Source: Nocardia carnea NBRC 14403 (GTDB lineage: Bacteria > Actinomycetota > Actinomycetes > Mycobacteriales > Mycobacteriaceae). Taken from it: a DNA stretch of 64,000 bases. Positions 1 to 9,529 of the stretch are shown here, piece after piece. The stretch covers positions 62,001 through 126,000 of the forward strand of contig NZ_BAFV01000070.1 of assembly GCF_000308515.1 (NCBI RefSeq), given 5' to 3'. The notes beneath the pieces are model-generated. The model was not told the DNA's origin, searched no databases, and was given only the letters and a program-made list of their open reading frames with translations. The position numbers and the translations under genes are program-made. How positions within the stretch are numbered: position 1 is the first letter of the stretch; every line of letters begins with the position of its first letter.

Positions 1-1
1 A

Positions 2-994
2 CTGGGCGTCTATCGCCCGGCGCGCGTCGTCACCAACGACGAAGTGGCCGGGCCGATCGATTCCAGCGATGAGTGGATCCGCACCCGCTCGGGTATCCGC
101 ACCCGACGATTCGCCGACGATTCCGAAACCATCCACTCGATGAGTGTCGCGGCCGCGCGCGGCGCCCTCGAATCCGCCAAGATCGCCGCCGACCAGGTCG
201 ACTGCGTGATCGTGGCGACCTCTACCCACCTGCTGCTCACCCCCGCCGCGGCGCCCCGGATCGCCACCGAACTGGGCGCGGGCGGCGCTGCGGCCTTCGA
301 TATCTCCGCCGGCTGCGCCGGTTTCTGCCACGGCCTGGCGATGGCCTCGGACCTCGTACGTGCCGGTACGTCGTCGCGGGTGCTGGTCATCGGCGTGGAG
401 AAACTGACCGACACGATCAACCCGGCCGATCGCAGCACCGCATTCCTGTTCGCCGACGGCGCGGGCGCGGTAGTGGTCGGCCCGGCCGACGAACCGGGTA
501 TCGGCCCGACCGTATGGGGATCCGACGGCACCCAGCACCAGGCGATCCGGCAGGACAAGGACTGGATCGAGTTCTTCACCGAGATCGAGGAGAAGGGTCT
601 CGACGCCGTCCGCCCCTACCTCGCGATGGAGGGCACGGCGGTGTTCCGGTGGGCGGCGCATTCGCTGGAGAAGGTGTGCCGCGACGCGGTCGATCGGGCC
701 GGGCTGGCCATGGACGACCTGAACGCCATGATCCCGCATCAGGCCAACGGCCGGATCATCGAGATCATGGCGCGGGTGCTGAAACTCCCGGAGAACTGCG
801 CGCTGGCCAACGATATCGAGGAGGCCGGCAACACTTCGGCAGCCTCGATTCCGCTGGCCATGGAGACCCTGTTACGAACCGGCCAGTCGAAACCCGGCGA
901 TACCGCACTGCTGATCGCCTTCGGCGCCGGACTCTCCTACGCGGCGCAGGTCGTGAAGCTGCCGGAGTTCAGCTCGCCTCAACCGCTTTCTTGA
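2..994 (+). CDS. 3-oxoacyl-ACP synthase III family protein (FabH-like), 5' end outside window
   Basis: A KAS III-type condensing enzyme, which in this family joins an acyl-CoA primer to malonyl-ACP. The reading frame is open from base 2, so the true start lies upstream; 330 residues are visible against about 335-345 usual, so only a few are missing. The early SSDEWIRTRSGI segment is typical. The catalytic triad is present: Cys in SAGCAGF (near base 315), His in PHQAN (near 735) and Asn in GNTSAA (near 835). The 3' end overlaps the convergent SRPBCC gene by 26 bases. Whether it serves primary fatty-acid synthesis or a specialised pathway cannot be told, because upstream context is missing. Confidence 0.9.
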   Translation: MGVYRPARVVTNDEVAGPIDSSDEWIRTRSGIRTRRFADDSETIHSMSVAAARGALESAKIAADQVDCVIVATSTHLLLTPAAAPRIATELGAGGAAAFDISAGCAGFCHGLAMASDLVRAGTSSRVLVIGVEKLTDTINPADRSTAFLFADGAGAVVVGPADEPGIGPTVWGSDGTQHQAIRQDKDWIEFFTEIEEKGLDAVRPYLAMEGTAVFRWAAHSLEKVCRDAVDRAGLAMDDLNAMIPHQANGRIIEIMARVLKLPENCALANDIEEAGNTSAASIPLAMETLLRTGQSKPGDTALLIAFGAGLSYAAQVVKLPEFSSPQPLS

Positions 995-1424
995 TCTGCG
1001 CCAGCGATTCGTTCATCCCGCGGACCAGACTCTCCTCGAAGGCTTCCTCGCCGCCGAGCACCGCGTTGATCAGGGTCCGTGAGACCCAGGTGGTGCCGTT
1101 GGGGGCGTCGCGGCATTCGGTGAGCCGGGTTCCGTCCGCGGTCTCCTCGAGCGTGTAGGTCCAGATGGTGCGGTTCTGGCTGACCCGGAACGCCAGTGCG
1201 CTGTTCTTTTCGTAGCGCAGGATGCGGGACGTGGTCGGCCAGAACTTCCAGCCGTCGCGGTTGAGGTTGACGGTGATCACGCCCGCCCTCGGTTTGCCGA
1301 TCGGGATCATGCGCACACATTGCGGGCTGAACTCCGGCATCCGGCGCGGATCGGCGAGCACCGCCCAGACCCGGTCGGGCGCCGCGGCGATTTCGATACT
1401 GGCTTCCAAGTTCTTCGGCACCAT
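969..1424 (-). CDS. SRPBCC (polyketide cyclase/START-like) family protein
   Basis: Small hydrophobic-ligand-binding fold of the SRPBCC superfamily. The protein opens with the usual first strand and helix (ASIEIAAAPDRVWAVLADP) and then MPEFSPQ; a Trp/Gly-rich centre and an amphipathic C-terminal helix ending near EESLVRGMNESLAQIKKA complete the fold. Start choice is open: GGAGG lies 2 bases before the ATG at 1424 and 5 bases before the GTG at 1421, so the GTG may be the real start. A longer form from GTG 1487 adds 21 residues outside the domain and has only a weak ribosome site. Ligand unknown. Convergent with, and overlapping, the FabH-like gene. Confidence 0.8.
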   Translation of the reverse strand: MVPKNLEASIEIAAAPDRVWAVLADPRRMPEFSPQCVRMIPIGKPRAGVITVNLNRDGWKFWPTTSRILRYEKNSALAFRVSQNRTIWTYTLEETADGTRLTECRDAPNGTTWVSRTLINAVLGGEEAFEESLVRGMNESLAQIKKAVEAS

Positions 1425-1620
1425 TGCCTCCAGATAGCTGACACTCCAAGTATCAGAAAGAGTAGCGATCGGCTTCGTCTCGGTCACATTTTCCCGGCCG
1501 GCATATCGATAGCGTGGATCCGGAAGCAGAATCGAGGTGTAGGACCCACCGGTTCAGTTAACGCCAACGCAAGGACGACACGACGCCAGCAAACACTCAG
1601 CTACGGTAAGGTGATGGGCC

Positions 1621-1782
1621 GTGAACCTTCGCTCGCTATTACGCCGCCAGAACTCTGAGGGGCTACCCAAGTTGCCCGCGCTCGAACCGGATGACGCCGT
1701 CGGCGACGACCGCGTCGACGAGCGGCTGGAACGCCTGCTCACCCCCACCGAACTCGATATGGTGCGCAGACACCGCGTCTGA
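1621..1782 (+). CDS. Small hypothetical protein, 53 aa
   Basis: Short frame from GTG 1621 to TGA 1782. It starts MNLRSLLRRQNSEG and ends ERLLTPTELDMVRRHRV, a basic head followed by an acidic, Leu-rich helix. Third-position GC is high, as in neighbouring genes, and a GGTAAGG-type purine stretch lies just upstream. I do not recognise the family. It sits alone between the SRPBCC gene (divergent) and the lipoprotein gene. It could be a chance frame in a 250-base gap; conservation in related genomes would decide. Confidence 0.4.
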   Translation: MNLRSLLRRQNSEGLPKLPALEPDDAVGDDRVDERLERLLTPTELDMVRRHRV

Positions 1783-1854
1783 TTTCCCCGGCGGTTCCAG
1801 TACGCTGCTGGTCGCGCCGGAGGCTCCGGCGTGGCTGATCTCGGGGAATGCGTT

Positions 1855-2313
1855 ATGAAGCGAATTTCAACTGCTGTCCTGGCCGCTACCGCCACCGCGG
1901 CACTGATGCTGACCGGTTGCTCGTCGGAAGACCCCGCCGAAGCATCCGGGCTCCGGAAGAACACCGCTACCGGCCAGACATCGCCGCAGACCGAATCCGA
2001 GACCGGCGTCCCGGACGAAACCCCCGCACCGGACGCGAGCGCCGAAGCCTCCGAGGCGCCCGCACAGACCTCCGCCGCCGAGGAGGAAACCCCCGCATCC
2101 GGACGAGCGTCCGACACCACATGCGCCCAGTTCGCCCAGCTCGACGAACCGGAGCAGCAGCAATTGGTGCAGACGATCCTCGCCGAGAACCCCGACTCCA
2201 CCTTCGTCGGCAACCCCAATGCGGCCCTCGGCACCGCAAAGCTGGTCTGCAATTCCAGCAAACTCGCCGATCAGAAGGTCGCCATGGTCGCCGGGATCGT
2301 CGTCAACGGGTGA
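1855..2313 (+). CDS. Small secreted lipoprotein, hypothetical
   Basis: 152-residue protein with a lipoprotein signal: basic MKR, a hydrophobic core and the lipobox LTGC with Cys22. The mature part begins with a low-complexity Glu/Ala/Pro/Thr linker (about residues 23-85), followed by a folded C-terminal segment (about 90-152) that contains two Cys (TTCAQF and LVCNSS), likely a disulfide outside the membrane. Start ATG 1855 is preceded by GGGGA at a 7-base spacing; an in-frame GTG at 1831 would add 8 residues before the signal. No known domain recognised. The gene ends 31 bases before the AAA ATPase start. Confidence 0.75.
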   Translation: MKRISTAVLAATATAALMLTGCSSEDPAEASGLRKNTATGQTSPQTESETGVPDETPAPDASAEASEAPAQTSAAEEETPASGRASDTTCAQFAQLDEPEQQQLVQTILAENPDSTFVGNPNAALGTAKLVCNSSKLADQKVAMVAGIVVNG

Positions 2314-2344
2314 GGCACCTTTCTCCGCGCGCAGAATAGACACT

Positions 2345-4582
2345 GTGGCTGAACTGGCTTTGACCGTCCGAATGAATTCGTCCGCCGCGGATGCCCGGCG
2401 GGGGGTGATCCGGCTGCACCCGGAAGTGCTGACCGCGCTGGGGCTACGCGAATGGGACGGGATCACGCTGGTCGGCGCCCGCCGGACCGCCGCCGTGGCC
2501 GGGCGCGCCCCGGCCGACACCCCGGCCGGCACCGCCCTGCTCGACGATGTGACCCTGTCCAACGCCGGTTTGCGGGAGAACGCCACCGTGGTGGTATCGC
2601 CCGCGGCGGTGCACGGCGCCCGGCATATTTCGGTGAGCGGGTCCCGGCACGCCACCCAGTCGATACCGGCCGCCACCCTGCGGCAGGCTCTACTCGGCAA
2701 GGTCGTGACCGTCGGCGATACGGTCTCGCTACTGCCCCGCGATCTCGGCCCGGATATTCCGTCGTCGGCGGCCAGCCAGGCCCTGTCCCGGGCGTTCGGC
2801 ATCGCCTGGACTTCGGAACTGCTCACAGTGGTCGCCACCGAGCCGCCCGGCCCGGTGAGTGTGCAGCCGAATTCGGCGGTCGAATGGACCGCGGGCGCGG
2901 GAAGCCAGCCGGCGGTGGTGCGGGTCAACGGGCAGGGCGGGCCGGACCAGCCACTGGTACCGAGCCATCTCGACACCGTCTGCGAGACCGATCTGCCGGG
3001 AGCCGTCCCGGTGACCAGTACACCCGCCACCGGAATCCGCGTGGAAGAACTGGCCGGCGCGCGCCAGCAGGCCGCCAAACTCGAGGAATGGCTGAGCCTG
3101 GCGCTCGACGAACCCGAGTTACTGAAAGCGCTGGGCGCCGCACCTCACCTGGGTGTTCTCATCACCGGACCGGCCGGGGTCGGCAAGGCCACGCTGGCGC
3201 GGGCGGTGGCCGCACCGCGCCGGGTGGTGGAGTTGGACGGCCCCTCGGTGGGTGCCGCCGAGAGCGGCGCCCGGCTACGGGAGGTGGCGGCTGCTGTCGC
3301 CGCGACCTCGGGTAAGGGCGGCGTACTGCTCATCACCGATATCGACGCCCTGCTACCGGAACCGGCCGAACCGGTGGCGACTCTGATCCTGGATCAGCTA
3401 CGCGCGGCGGTGGCCGAACCGTGTGTGGCATTGCTCGCGACCACCGCACACCCCGCGGCGGTCGATTCCCGGCTGCGCGCACCGGACCTGTGTGATCGCG
3501 AACTCGCACTGGCCCTGCCCACGGCAGCCGTTCGTAAGGCGCTGCTCGAGCAGTTGCTGGCGAAGGTGCCCACCGGGGAACTCCGACTCGAGGAGGTCGC
3601 CGCGTCCTCGCCCGGTTTCGTGGTCGCCGATCTCGCGGCGCTGTGCCGGGAGGCAGCGTTGCGGGCGGCGGCGCGGGCCAGCCGGGACGACAGCACCGAG
3701 CCCCGGCTGGAGCACGAGGATCTGCTGGGCGCCTTGGAGGTGATCCGCCCGCTGTCCCGGTCGGGAACCGAGGAACTGGCGATCGGCAGTCTCGGCCTCG
3801 ACGATGTCGGCGATATGGCCGAGACCAAACAGGCGCTCACCGAGGCGGTGCTGTGGCCGCTACGGCATCCCGATTCGTTCGCCCGGCTGGGGATCGAACC
3901 GCCGCGCGGAGTTCTGCTGTACGGCCCGCCGGGATGCGGGAAGACTTTCCTGGTCCGCGCGCTGGCGGGTAGTGGGCAGCTGAGTGTGCACACCGTCAAG
4001 GGCGCCGAGCTGATGGACAAATGGGTCGGCTCGTCGGAGCGTGCGGTACGGGAACTGTTCCAGCGCGCCCGTGACTCGGCGCCGTCGCTGATCTTCCTGG
4101 ACGAAGTGGATGCGCTGGCCCCGCGGCGCGGGCAGAGCTCCGATTCCGGGGTCGGTGATCGTGTGGTCGCGGCCCTGCTGACCGAATTGGACGGGGTGGA
4201 ACCGCTGCGCGATGTGGTAGTGCTGGGCGCCACGAACCGTCCGGAACTCATCGACCCGGCGCTGCTGCGGCCGGGCCGCCTCGAACGGCTGGTTTTCGTT
4301 CCACCGCCCGATGCGCAGGCTCGCGAGGCGATTCTGCGGACGGCGGGACGTTCGGTCCCGCTGACCGAATCGGTGGACCTGACCCGGCTGGCCGCCGACC
4401 TGGACGGTTTCTCCGCCGCCGACTGCGCCGCACTCCTGCGCGAGGCCGCGCTCGCCGCGATGCGCCGGGATGTGCTGGCTGCCGATGTCACCGCCGACGA
4501 TATCGCCGCCGCCCGTCAGGCTGTCCGGCCTTCGCTCGACCCGGCTCAGGTCGAGGCGCTACGCCGCTACTCCGAAAGGTGA
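2345..4582 (+). CDS. CDC48/VAT-like double AAA+ ATPase (Rv0435c-type)
   Basis: 745-residue AAA+ protein resembling what I recall of M. tuberculosis Rv0435c. An N-terminal double-psi-barrel-like domain (about 1-150) is followed by two ATPase modules. D1 has Walker A GPAGVGKA (about 275-282) but its Walker B reads LLITDIDAL, with no catalytic Glu. D2 is canonical: GPPGCGKT (about 526-533), LIFLDEVDAL (about 582-591), sensor GATNRPELIDPALLRPGR. The family forms hexamers that unfold or remodel proteins; the substrate here is unknown. GTG 2345 is chosen because the N-terminal sequence aligns with the mycobacterial protein from there; no strong ribosome site is visible. Confidence 0.9.
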   Translation: MAELALTVRMNSSAADARRGVIRLHPEVLTALGLREWDGITLVGARRTAAVAGRAPADTPAGTALLDDVTLSNAGLRENATVVVSPAAVHGARHISVSGSRHATQSIPAATLRQALLGKVVTVGDTVSLLPRDLGPDIPSSAASQALSRAFGIAWTSELLTVVATEPPGPVSVQPNSAVEWTAGAGSQPAVVRVNGQGGPDQPLVPSHLDTVCETDLPGAVPVTSTPATGIRVEELAGARQQAAKLEEWLSLALDEPELLKALGAAPHLGVLITGPAGVGKATLARAVAAPRRVVELDGPSVGAAESGARLREVAAAVAATSGKGGVLLITDIDALLPEPAEPVATLILDQLRAAVAEPCVALLATTAHPAAVDSRLRAPDLCDRELALALPTAAVRKALLEQLLAKVPTGELRLEEVAASSPGFVVADLAALCREAALRAAARASRDDSTEPRLEHEDLLGALEVIRPLSRSGTEELAIGSLGLDDVGDMAETKQALTEAVLWPLRHPDSFARLGIEPPRGVLLYGPPGCGKTFLVRALAGSGQLSVHTVKGAELMDKWVGSSERAVRELFQRARDSAPSLIFLDEVDALAPRRGQSSDSGVGDRVVAALLTELDGVEPLRDVVVLGATNRPELIDPALLRPGRLERLVFVPPPDAQAREAILRTAGRSVPLTESVDLTRLAADLDGFSAADCAALLREAALAAMRRDVLAADVTADDIAAARQAVRPSLDPAQVEALRRYSER

Positions 4583-4770
4583 GCACGGCTCGCGGCGCGA
4601 CAGCTCCGGCGCCGCGGCCCCCTGCCCGTTATGTCTGACCTGCACAAATCGTTGCCGAACGGTAGCCGAATACGGACCGAGGTCCGCATACGTGTACGAT
4701 TGTGCCAGTTCGTGCTCGCATATGATGAGCGCGCAATACCCCGCCGCCCCTGATTCCGACGGAGGTACGC

Positions 4771-7560
4771 TTGCTCGCCATCCTGCTTGCACACGCCCTG
4801 GCCGCGCTTGTCGCGCCCGCAGCCGTGCGAGCAGTAGGGCGTAACGCGTTCTACCCGCTGGCACTGGTACCGCTGATCTCCCTCGGTTGGGTGATTGCCG
4901 GATGGAACGACGTCCAGCAGGTCAGCTACGCCTGGGCGCCCACCATCAACCTGTCGCTGGAGCTGCGGTTCGACTCGCTCGCCACCGTGATGAGCGCACT
5001 GGTTCTGGGTATCGGCGCGCTCGTGCTCGCCTACTGCGCCCGCTACTTCGACGACGACGAACCGAAACTCGGGTCCTTCGCCGCCTGGCTGGTCGCCTTC
5101 GCCGGTGCCATGTTCGGGCTGGTGACCAGCGATAACATGCTGCTGCTCTTCGTCTTCTGGGAGATCACCACGGTGCTCTCCTTCCTACTGGTCGGGCACA
5201 ACTCCGACAGCGCGGCCGGGCGCCGGGCCGCGCTCCAGGCGTTGCTGGTCACCGGCGCGGGCGGACTGGCCATGCTCGGCGGCATCGTCGTACTCGGACA
5301 GGCCTACGACAGCTACCTGCTCTCCGACCTGCTCGCCCGCGAATCGCCGGGCGGGATCGCGGTGCAGGTCGGGCTGGTGCTGGTACTGATCGGCGCGCTC
5401 AGCAAATCGGCCATCGTCCCACTGCATTTCTGGCTGCCCGGCGCAATGGCCGCGCCGACCCCGGTCAGCGCGTACCTGCACGCCGCAGCCATGGTGAAGG
5501 CCGGTGTCTACCTGATCGCCCGCCTCGCGCCCGCGTTCGCCGACGAACCGGTGTGGCGGCCGTTGATCCTCACCCTCGGCCTTGCCTCGATGTTGCTGGC
5601 CGGCCTGCGCGCCATGCAGGTCACCGACCTGAAATTGGTCCTCGCCTTCGGCACCGTCAGCCAGCTCGGCTTCCTGGTGATCATGGTCGGCCTCGGCACC
5701 CCCGATGCGGCACTGGCCGGTGTGGGACTTCTCCTCGCCCATGCCCTGTTCAAGGCCTGCCTGTTCCTGGTGGTCGGCATAATCGACCACGGGGCAGGAA
5801 CCCGCGATATCCGCGAACTGTCCGGTCTGGGGCGCCGTGCGCCCGTCCTCCTGGGCACCACTGTCCTGGCGGCGCTCAGTATGGCCGGAATTCCGCCCCT
5901 CTGGGGTTTCGTCGCCAAGGAGTCGGCCCTGGCCGCCGAACTCGCCGCGGATCCACCCCTGAGCGGTACCGGAAAATGGCTGCTCCTCGCCGGTGTGGTG
6001 CTCGGATCCATGCTCACCGTCGCCTACAGTGCGCGTTTCGTCTGGGGTGCCTTCGCCGACAAACCCGGGATCCGGGTTCCGGACTGGCACGCTCCCGGAC
6101 CGGCGTTCATCGCCGCTCCCGCACTGCTTGCGCTCGGCTCGCTCGGCGCCGGTCTCGCTGCGCCCTGGGTGGACGGTTTGCTCGCGCCGTACGCGCAGAC
6201 GCTGCCGGGAGAGCTGACCGGGCACCTGCAACTGTGGCACGGTCTGACCTGGCCCCTGCTGCTCACCGTGGTGATCATCGCCGTGGGTGCCCTGTTCTTC
6301 TTCCGGCGGGCCTGGTTCGGCGAGTCGACGACCCTGCTCGGCAACGCCGACCGCGGTTACGATGCCGCCCTGCGCGCCATGGACCGGGCGTCGCTCCGGA
6401 TGACCGGCTCGGTACAGCGTGGTTCCCTTCCGCTCAACCAGGCCGTCATCCTGGGCACCCTGGTGATCCTCCCGGCGACCGTTCTGGCCCTGGGCACCCG
6501 CACCGGAGTCGAGCTACGGCTCTGGGACCGCCCGCTGCAACTGGTAATCGGCGCGATCATGATCGCCATGGCCCTGGCCGCCACCGTTCTGCGCAACCGC
6601 CTGGCAAGCGTGCTGGTGGTCGGGCTCACCGGCTACGGGTGCGGCGTGATCTTCGCCCTGCACGGCGCACCCGATCTGGCGCTGACCCAGTTCCTGGTGG
6701 AAACCCTGACACTGGTGGCCTTCGTCCTGGTCCTGCGCGCTTTCCCGGCCGAGATCGGGCCGGAACAGCAGGCCGGCTTCCAGATCGGCCGGGCCGCGAT
6801 CGCCATCGCCGCCGGTATCACGGTGCCGGTGCTGGCGGCCTTCGCCACGGCCGCGCGCAGTACCGAGCCGATCTGGGAACGGATCCCCGCGGCCGCCTAC
6901 GAATTCGGCGGCGGCAAGAACGCGGTCAACGTACTGCTGGTCGATATGCGCGCCTGGGACACCCTCGGCGAGATATCGGTGCTGCTGGTGGCCGCCACCG
7001 GCGTGGCATCGCTGGTTTTCCGCAGCCGCCGGTTCGGCCTGCCGCCGCGGGCGGCCGACGCCCCGAACTACAGTCCGGGGAAAGTGGGCTGGTTGCCCGC
7101 CGGCCGGCTGGTCGACCGCCGGGACCGGTCGATGGTCCTGCAGATCACCACTCGCCTGGTATTCCCGACGATGATGGTGCTGTCGGTCTACTTCTTCTTC
7201 TCCGGCCACAACGCTCCCGGCGGCGGTTTCGCCGGCGGGCTCATCGCCGGCCTCGCGCTGGTCCTGCGCTATCTGGCCGGCGGACAGTACGAACTGGGTG
7301 AGGCGCTGCCTGTCGACGCCGGTCACCTGCTGGGCGCCGGCCTGATCCTGGCCGCCGGCACGGCCACCGTTCCGCTGCTGTTCGGAGCGTCTCCGCTGCA
7401 ATCGGTGATCCTGGAGGCCACTCTGCCCGTGCTCGGCCACGTCAAGCTGGTGACCTCGCTGTTCTTCGACCTCGGGGTCTACCTGATCGTGCTCGGGCTG
7501 GTCCTGGACGTACTGCGCAGCCTCGGCGCGCGACTCGACGACGAGCTGGTGCAATCATGA
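4771..7560 (+). CDS. mrpA: Mrp/Mnh Na+/H+ antiporter subunit A, with fused subunit B domain
   Basis: 929-residue polytopic membrane protein. Residues about 1-500 are the NuoL/ND5-like proton-channel core (for example the conserved KSAIVPLHFWLPGAM segment). The middle carries the DUF4040-type region (GAPDLALTQFLVETL), and the last about 135 residues are a MnhB domain (HNAPGGGFAGGLIAGLAL), so A and B are one polypeptide. The start is TTG 4771, supported by GGAGG at 4761-4765 with a 5-base gap. Mrp complexes exchange Na+ for H+ across the membrane and serve pH and salt tolerance. First gene of the operon; its stop overlaps the next start. Confidence 0.95.
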   Translation: MLAILLAHALAALVAPAAVRAVGRNAFYPLALVPLISLGWVIAGWNDVQQVSYAWAPTINLSLELRFDSLATVMSALVLGIGALVLAYCARYFDDDEPKLGSFAAWLVAFAGAMFGLVTSDNMLLLFVFWEITTVLSFLLVGHNSDSAAGRRAALQALLVTGAGGLAMLGGIVVLGQAYDSYLLSDLLARESPGGIAVQVGLVLVLIGALSKSAIVPLHFWLPGAMAAPTPVSAYLHAAAMVKAGVYLIARLAPAFADEPVWRPLILTLGLASMLLAGLRAMQVTDLKLVLAFGTVSQLGFLVIMVGLGTPDAALAGVGLLLAHALFKACLFLVVGIIDHGAGTRDIRELSGLGRRAPVLLGTTVLAALSMAGIPPLWGFVAKESALAAELAADPPLSGTGKWLLLAGVVLGSMLTVAYSARFVWGAFADKPGIRVPDWHAPGPAFIAAPALLALGSLGAGLAAPWVDGLLAPYAQTLPGELTGHLQLWHGLTWPLLLTVVIIAVGALFFFRRAWFGESTTLLGNADRGYDAALRAMDRASLRMTGSVQRGSLPLNQAVILGTLVILPATVLALGTRTGVELRLWDRPLQLVIGAIMIAMALAATVLRNRLASVLVVGLTGYGCGVIFALHGAPDLALTQFLVETLTLVAFVLVLRAFPAEIGPEQQAGFQIGRAAIAIAAGITVPVLAAFATAARSTEPIWERIPAAAYEFGGGKNAVNVLLVDMRAWDTLGEISVLLVAATGVASLVFRSRRFGLPPRAADAPNYSPGKVGWLPAGRLVDRRDRSMVLQITTRLVFPTMMVLSVYFFFSGHNAPGGGFAGGLIAGLALVLRYLAGGQYELGEALPVDAGHLLGAGLILAAGTATVPLLFGASPLQSVILEATLPVLGHVKLVTSLFFDLGVYLIVLGLVLDVLRSLGARLDDELVQS

Positions 7561-7937
7561 GCGCGAACCTCACCCTGCTGACCGTCGTCGGAGTCCTGGT
7601 GGCCTGCGGTGTCTACCTGCTGCTCGAACGCACGGTCACGAAGATGCTGCTCGGCATCCTGCTGGTCGGCAACGCCGTCAACCTGCTGATCCTCACCATG
7701 AGCGGCCCGGACGGTGCGCCGCCGATCCAGGGCGCGACCGATACCGTGCGCGACACCATGGCCGACCCGCTCGCCCAGGCACTGATCCTGACCGCCATCG
7801 TCATCACCATGGGTGTCGCCGCATTCGTCCTCGCCCTCGCCTATCGCTCCTACATCCTGACCACCAGCGAAAAAGTCGAGAACGACCCTGAGGATGTCGG
7901 GATCGCCGAGCGCGAGCGGGAGGAACCCGAAGAATGA
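7557..7937 (+). CDS. mrpC: Mrp/Mnh antiporter subunit C (NuoK-like)
   Basis: 126-residue protein with three predicted membrane helices and the NuoK-type signature (LLERTVTKMLLGILLVGNAVNLLIL). It belongs to the hydrophobic core of the Mrp complex. ATG 7557 overlaps the TGA of subunit A by 4 bases (ATGA), so translation is probably coupled. The C-terminal tail after the last helix is charged (ENDPEDVGIAEREREEPEE) and cytoplasmic. Confidence 0.95.
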   Translation: MSANLTLLTVVGVLVACGVYLLLERTVTKMLLGILLVGNAVNLLILTMSGPDGAPPIQGATDTVRDTMADPLAQALILTAIVITMGVAAFVLALAYRSYILTTSEKVENDPEDVGIAEREREEPEE

Positions 7938-9529
7938 CCCTGCCGCAGACCCTGCTTCCCGTCCTGGCACCGCTGCCGGTGCTCATCCCCCTGCTCACCG
8001 CCGCCGCGACCCTCATCGTCGGCCGCCGGCCCCGCTTCCAGCGAGCCGTCGTCATGGTCGCGCTCACTGCCGCCGTCGTGGTGTGCGCCTTCATGCTGTA
8101 CCTGGCCGATCGCGACGGTACGGTCGCGGTTCAGGTCGGCGGGTGGGAGAGCCCGATCGGCATCACCATCGTGGTGGACCGGCTGTCGGCCGCCATGCTG
8201 CTGGTATCGCAAATCGTGCTGCTCGCCGTCGCCGCCTACGGTGCCGGCCAGAACATCGGCGACAGCCGGGTGCGCCAGCCCACCTCGATCTTCTGGCCCA
8301 CCTATCTGGTGCTCAACGGCGGTGTCTCGATGGCCTTCCTCGCCGGTGACCTGTTCAACCTGTTCGTGGGCTTCGAAATCCTGCTGGTGGCCTCGTTCGT
8401 CCTGTTGACCCTCGGCGCCACCGCCGAACGGATCCGGGCGGGTGTGTCGTATGTGATGGTGTCGATGGTGTCGTCGCTGATCTTCTTGATCGGTATCGCC
8501 GTTGTCTACGGGGCCACCGGAACACTGAATTTCGCGCAACTGGCGATGCGGATGGATACCGTTCCCGACGGTATCCGCCACGCGGTCTACGCCGTTCTGC
8601 TCGTCGCGTTCGGCATCAAAGCGGCGGTGTTCCCGCTGTCCAACTGGCTGCCCGACTCCTATCCCACCGCGCCCGCACCCGTCACCGCGGTCTTCGCCGG
8701 CCTGCTCACGAAAGTGGGTGTCTATGCCATCCTGCGCACCGAGACCCTGCTTTTCCCCGACGGCGGTTTCGACAATCTGCTGCTGGTCGCGGGCCTGCTC
8801 ACCATGCTGATCGGCATATTCGGCGCGATCGCCCAGAACGATATCCGCCGGCTGCTCTCGTTCACGCTGGTCAGCCATATCGGCTACATGTTGTTCGGGG
8901 TCGGGATCTCGAGCAAGATCGGCCTGGCCGGTGCGGTGTACTACATCGCGCACCATATTCTGGTGCAGACCGCGCTCTTCCTGGTGGCCGGTCTGATCGA
9001 ACGACAAGCGGGGTCGACCTCGTTGCGCCGGGTGGGCGGAATGGCGGCCGCGAGCCCGATCCTGGCCGCGTTGTTCCTGATACCCGCGCTCAACCTCGGT
9101 GGAATACCGCCCTTCTCCGGTTTCCTCGGGAAGGTCGCACTCCTGCAGGCAGGCGCTCAGGACGGCAGTGCGCTGGCCTGGATCCTCGTCGCCGGCTCGA
9201 TCGTGACCAGCCTGCTCACGCTGTATGTGATGGCACGGGTGTGGAGTAAGGCGTTCTGGCGGCCGCGGGAACAGGCGCCGGACGGACATCTGGTGTCCGC
9301 GACACTGCCCTCACTGGTCGAGGACAACACCGACATGCTTTACGACGAACGCACCGACCCCGGCCGACTACCCGCCATGATGGTGCTACCGACCGCCGCA
9401 CTGGTCGCGGTGGGGGTCGCGCTCACGGTCTGGGCCGGGCCGGTGCTCGGTATCGCCGACCGCTCCGCCGCCGAACTCCAGGACCGCGGCATCTACATCG
9501 GCGCCGTCCTCGGCGGGGGAACGAAATGA
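7934..9529 (+). CDS. mrpD: Mrp/Mnh antiporter subunit D (NuoM/NuoN-like)
   Basis: 531-residue antiporter-like subunit with about 14 membrane helices. Conserved segments include LFVGFEILLVASFVLLTL with the key Glu of helix 5, the Lys-containing FGIKAAVFPLSNWLPDSYP, and AGLLTKVGVYAILR. Works with subunit A in ion translocation. ATGA overlaps tie it to subunits C and E. A cytoplasmic stretch near residues 440-475 (DNTDMLYDERTDPGR) is a common actinobacterial variation. Confidence 0.95.
   Translation: MTLPQTLLPVLAPLPVLIPLLTAAATLIVGRRPRFQRAVVMVALTAAVVVCAFMLYLADRDGTVAVQVGGWESPIGITIVVDRLSAAMLLVSQIVLLAVAAYGAGQNIGDSRVRQPTSIFWPTYLVLNGGVSMAFLAGDLFNLFVGFEILLVASFVLLTLGATAERIRAGVSYVMVSMVSSLIFLIGIAVVYGATGTLNFAQLAMRMDTVPDGIRHAVYAVLLVAFGIKAAVFPLSNWLPDSYPTAPAPVTAVFAGLLTKVGVYAILRTETLLFPDGGFDNLLLVAGLLTMLIGIFGAIAQNDIRRLLSFTLVSHIGYMLFGVGISSKIGLAGAVYYIAHHILVQTALFLVAGLIERQAGSTSLRRVGGMAAASPILAALFLIPALNLGGIPPFSGFLGKVALLQAGAQDGSALAWILVAGSIVTSLLTLYVMARVWSKAFWRPREQAPDGHLVSATLPSLVEDNTDMLYDERTDPGRLPAMMVLPTAALVAVGVALTVWAGPVLGIADRSAAELQDRGIYIGAVLGGGTK

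Noticed and set aside
5185..6240. Long open frame antisense to mrpA
   Set aside because: Gln/Gly/Asp-rich translation with no family features, wholly inside a strongly conserved gene; a by-product of high GC codon use.
7850..9289. 479-codon antisense frame over mrpD
   Set aside because: Low-complexity His/Gln/Asp/Glu-rich translation, covered by mrpC and mrpD; no start signals.
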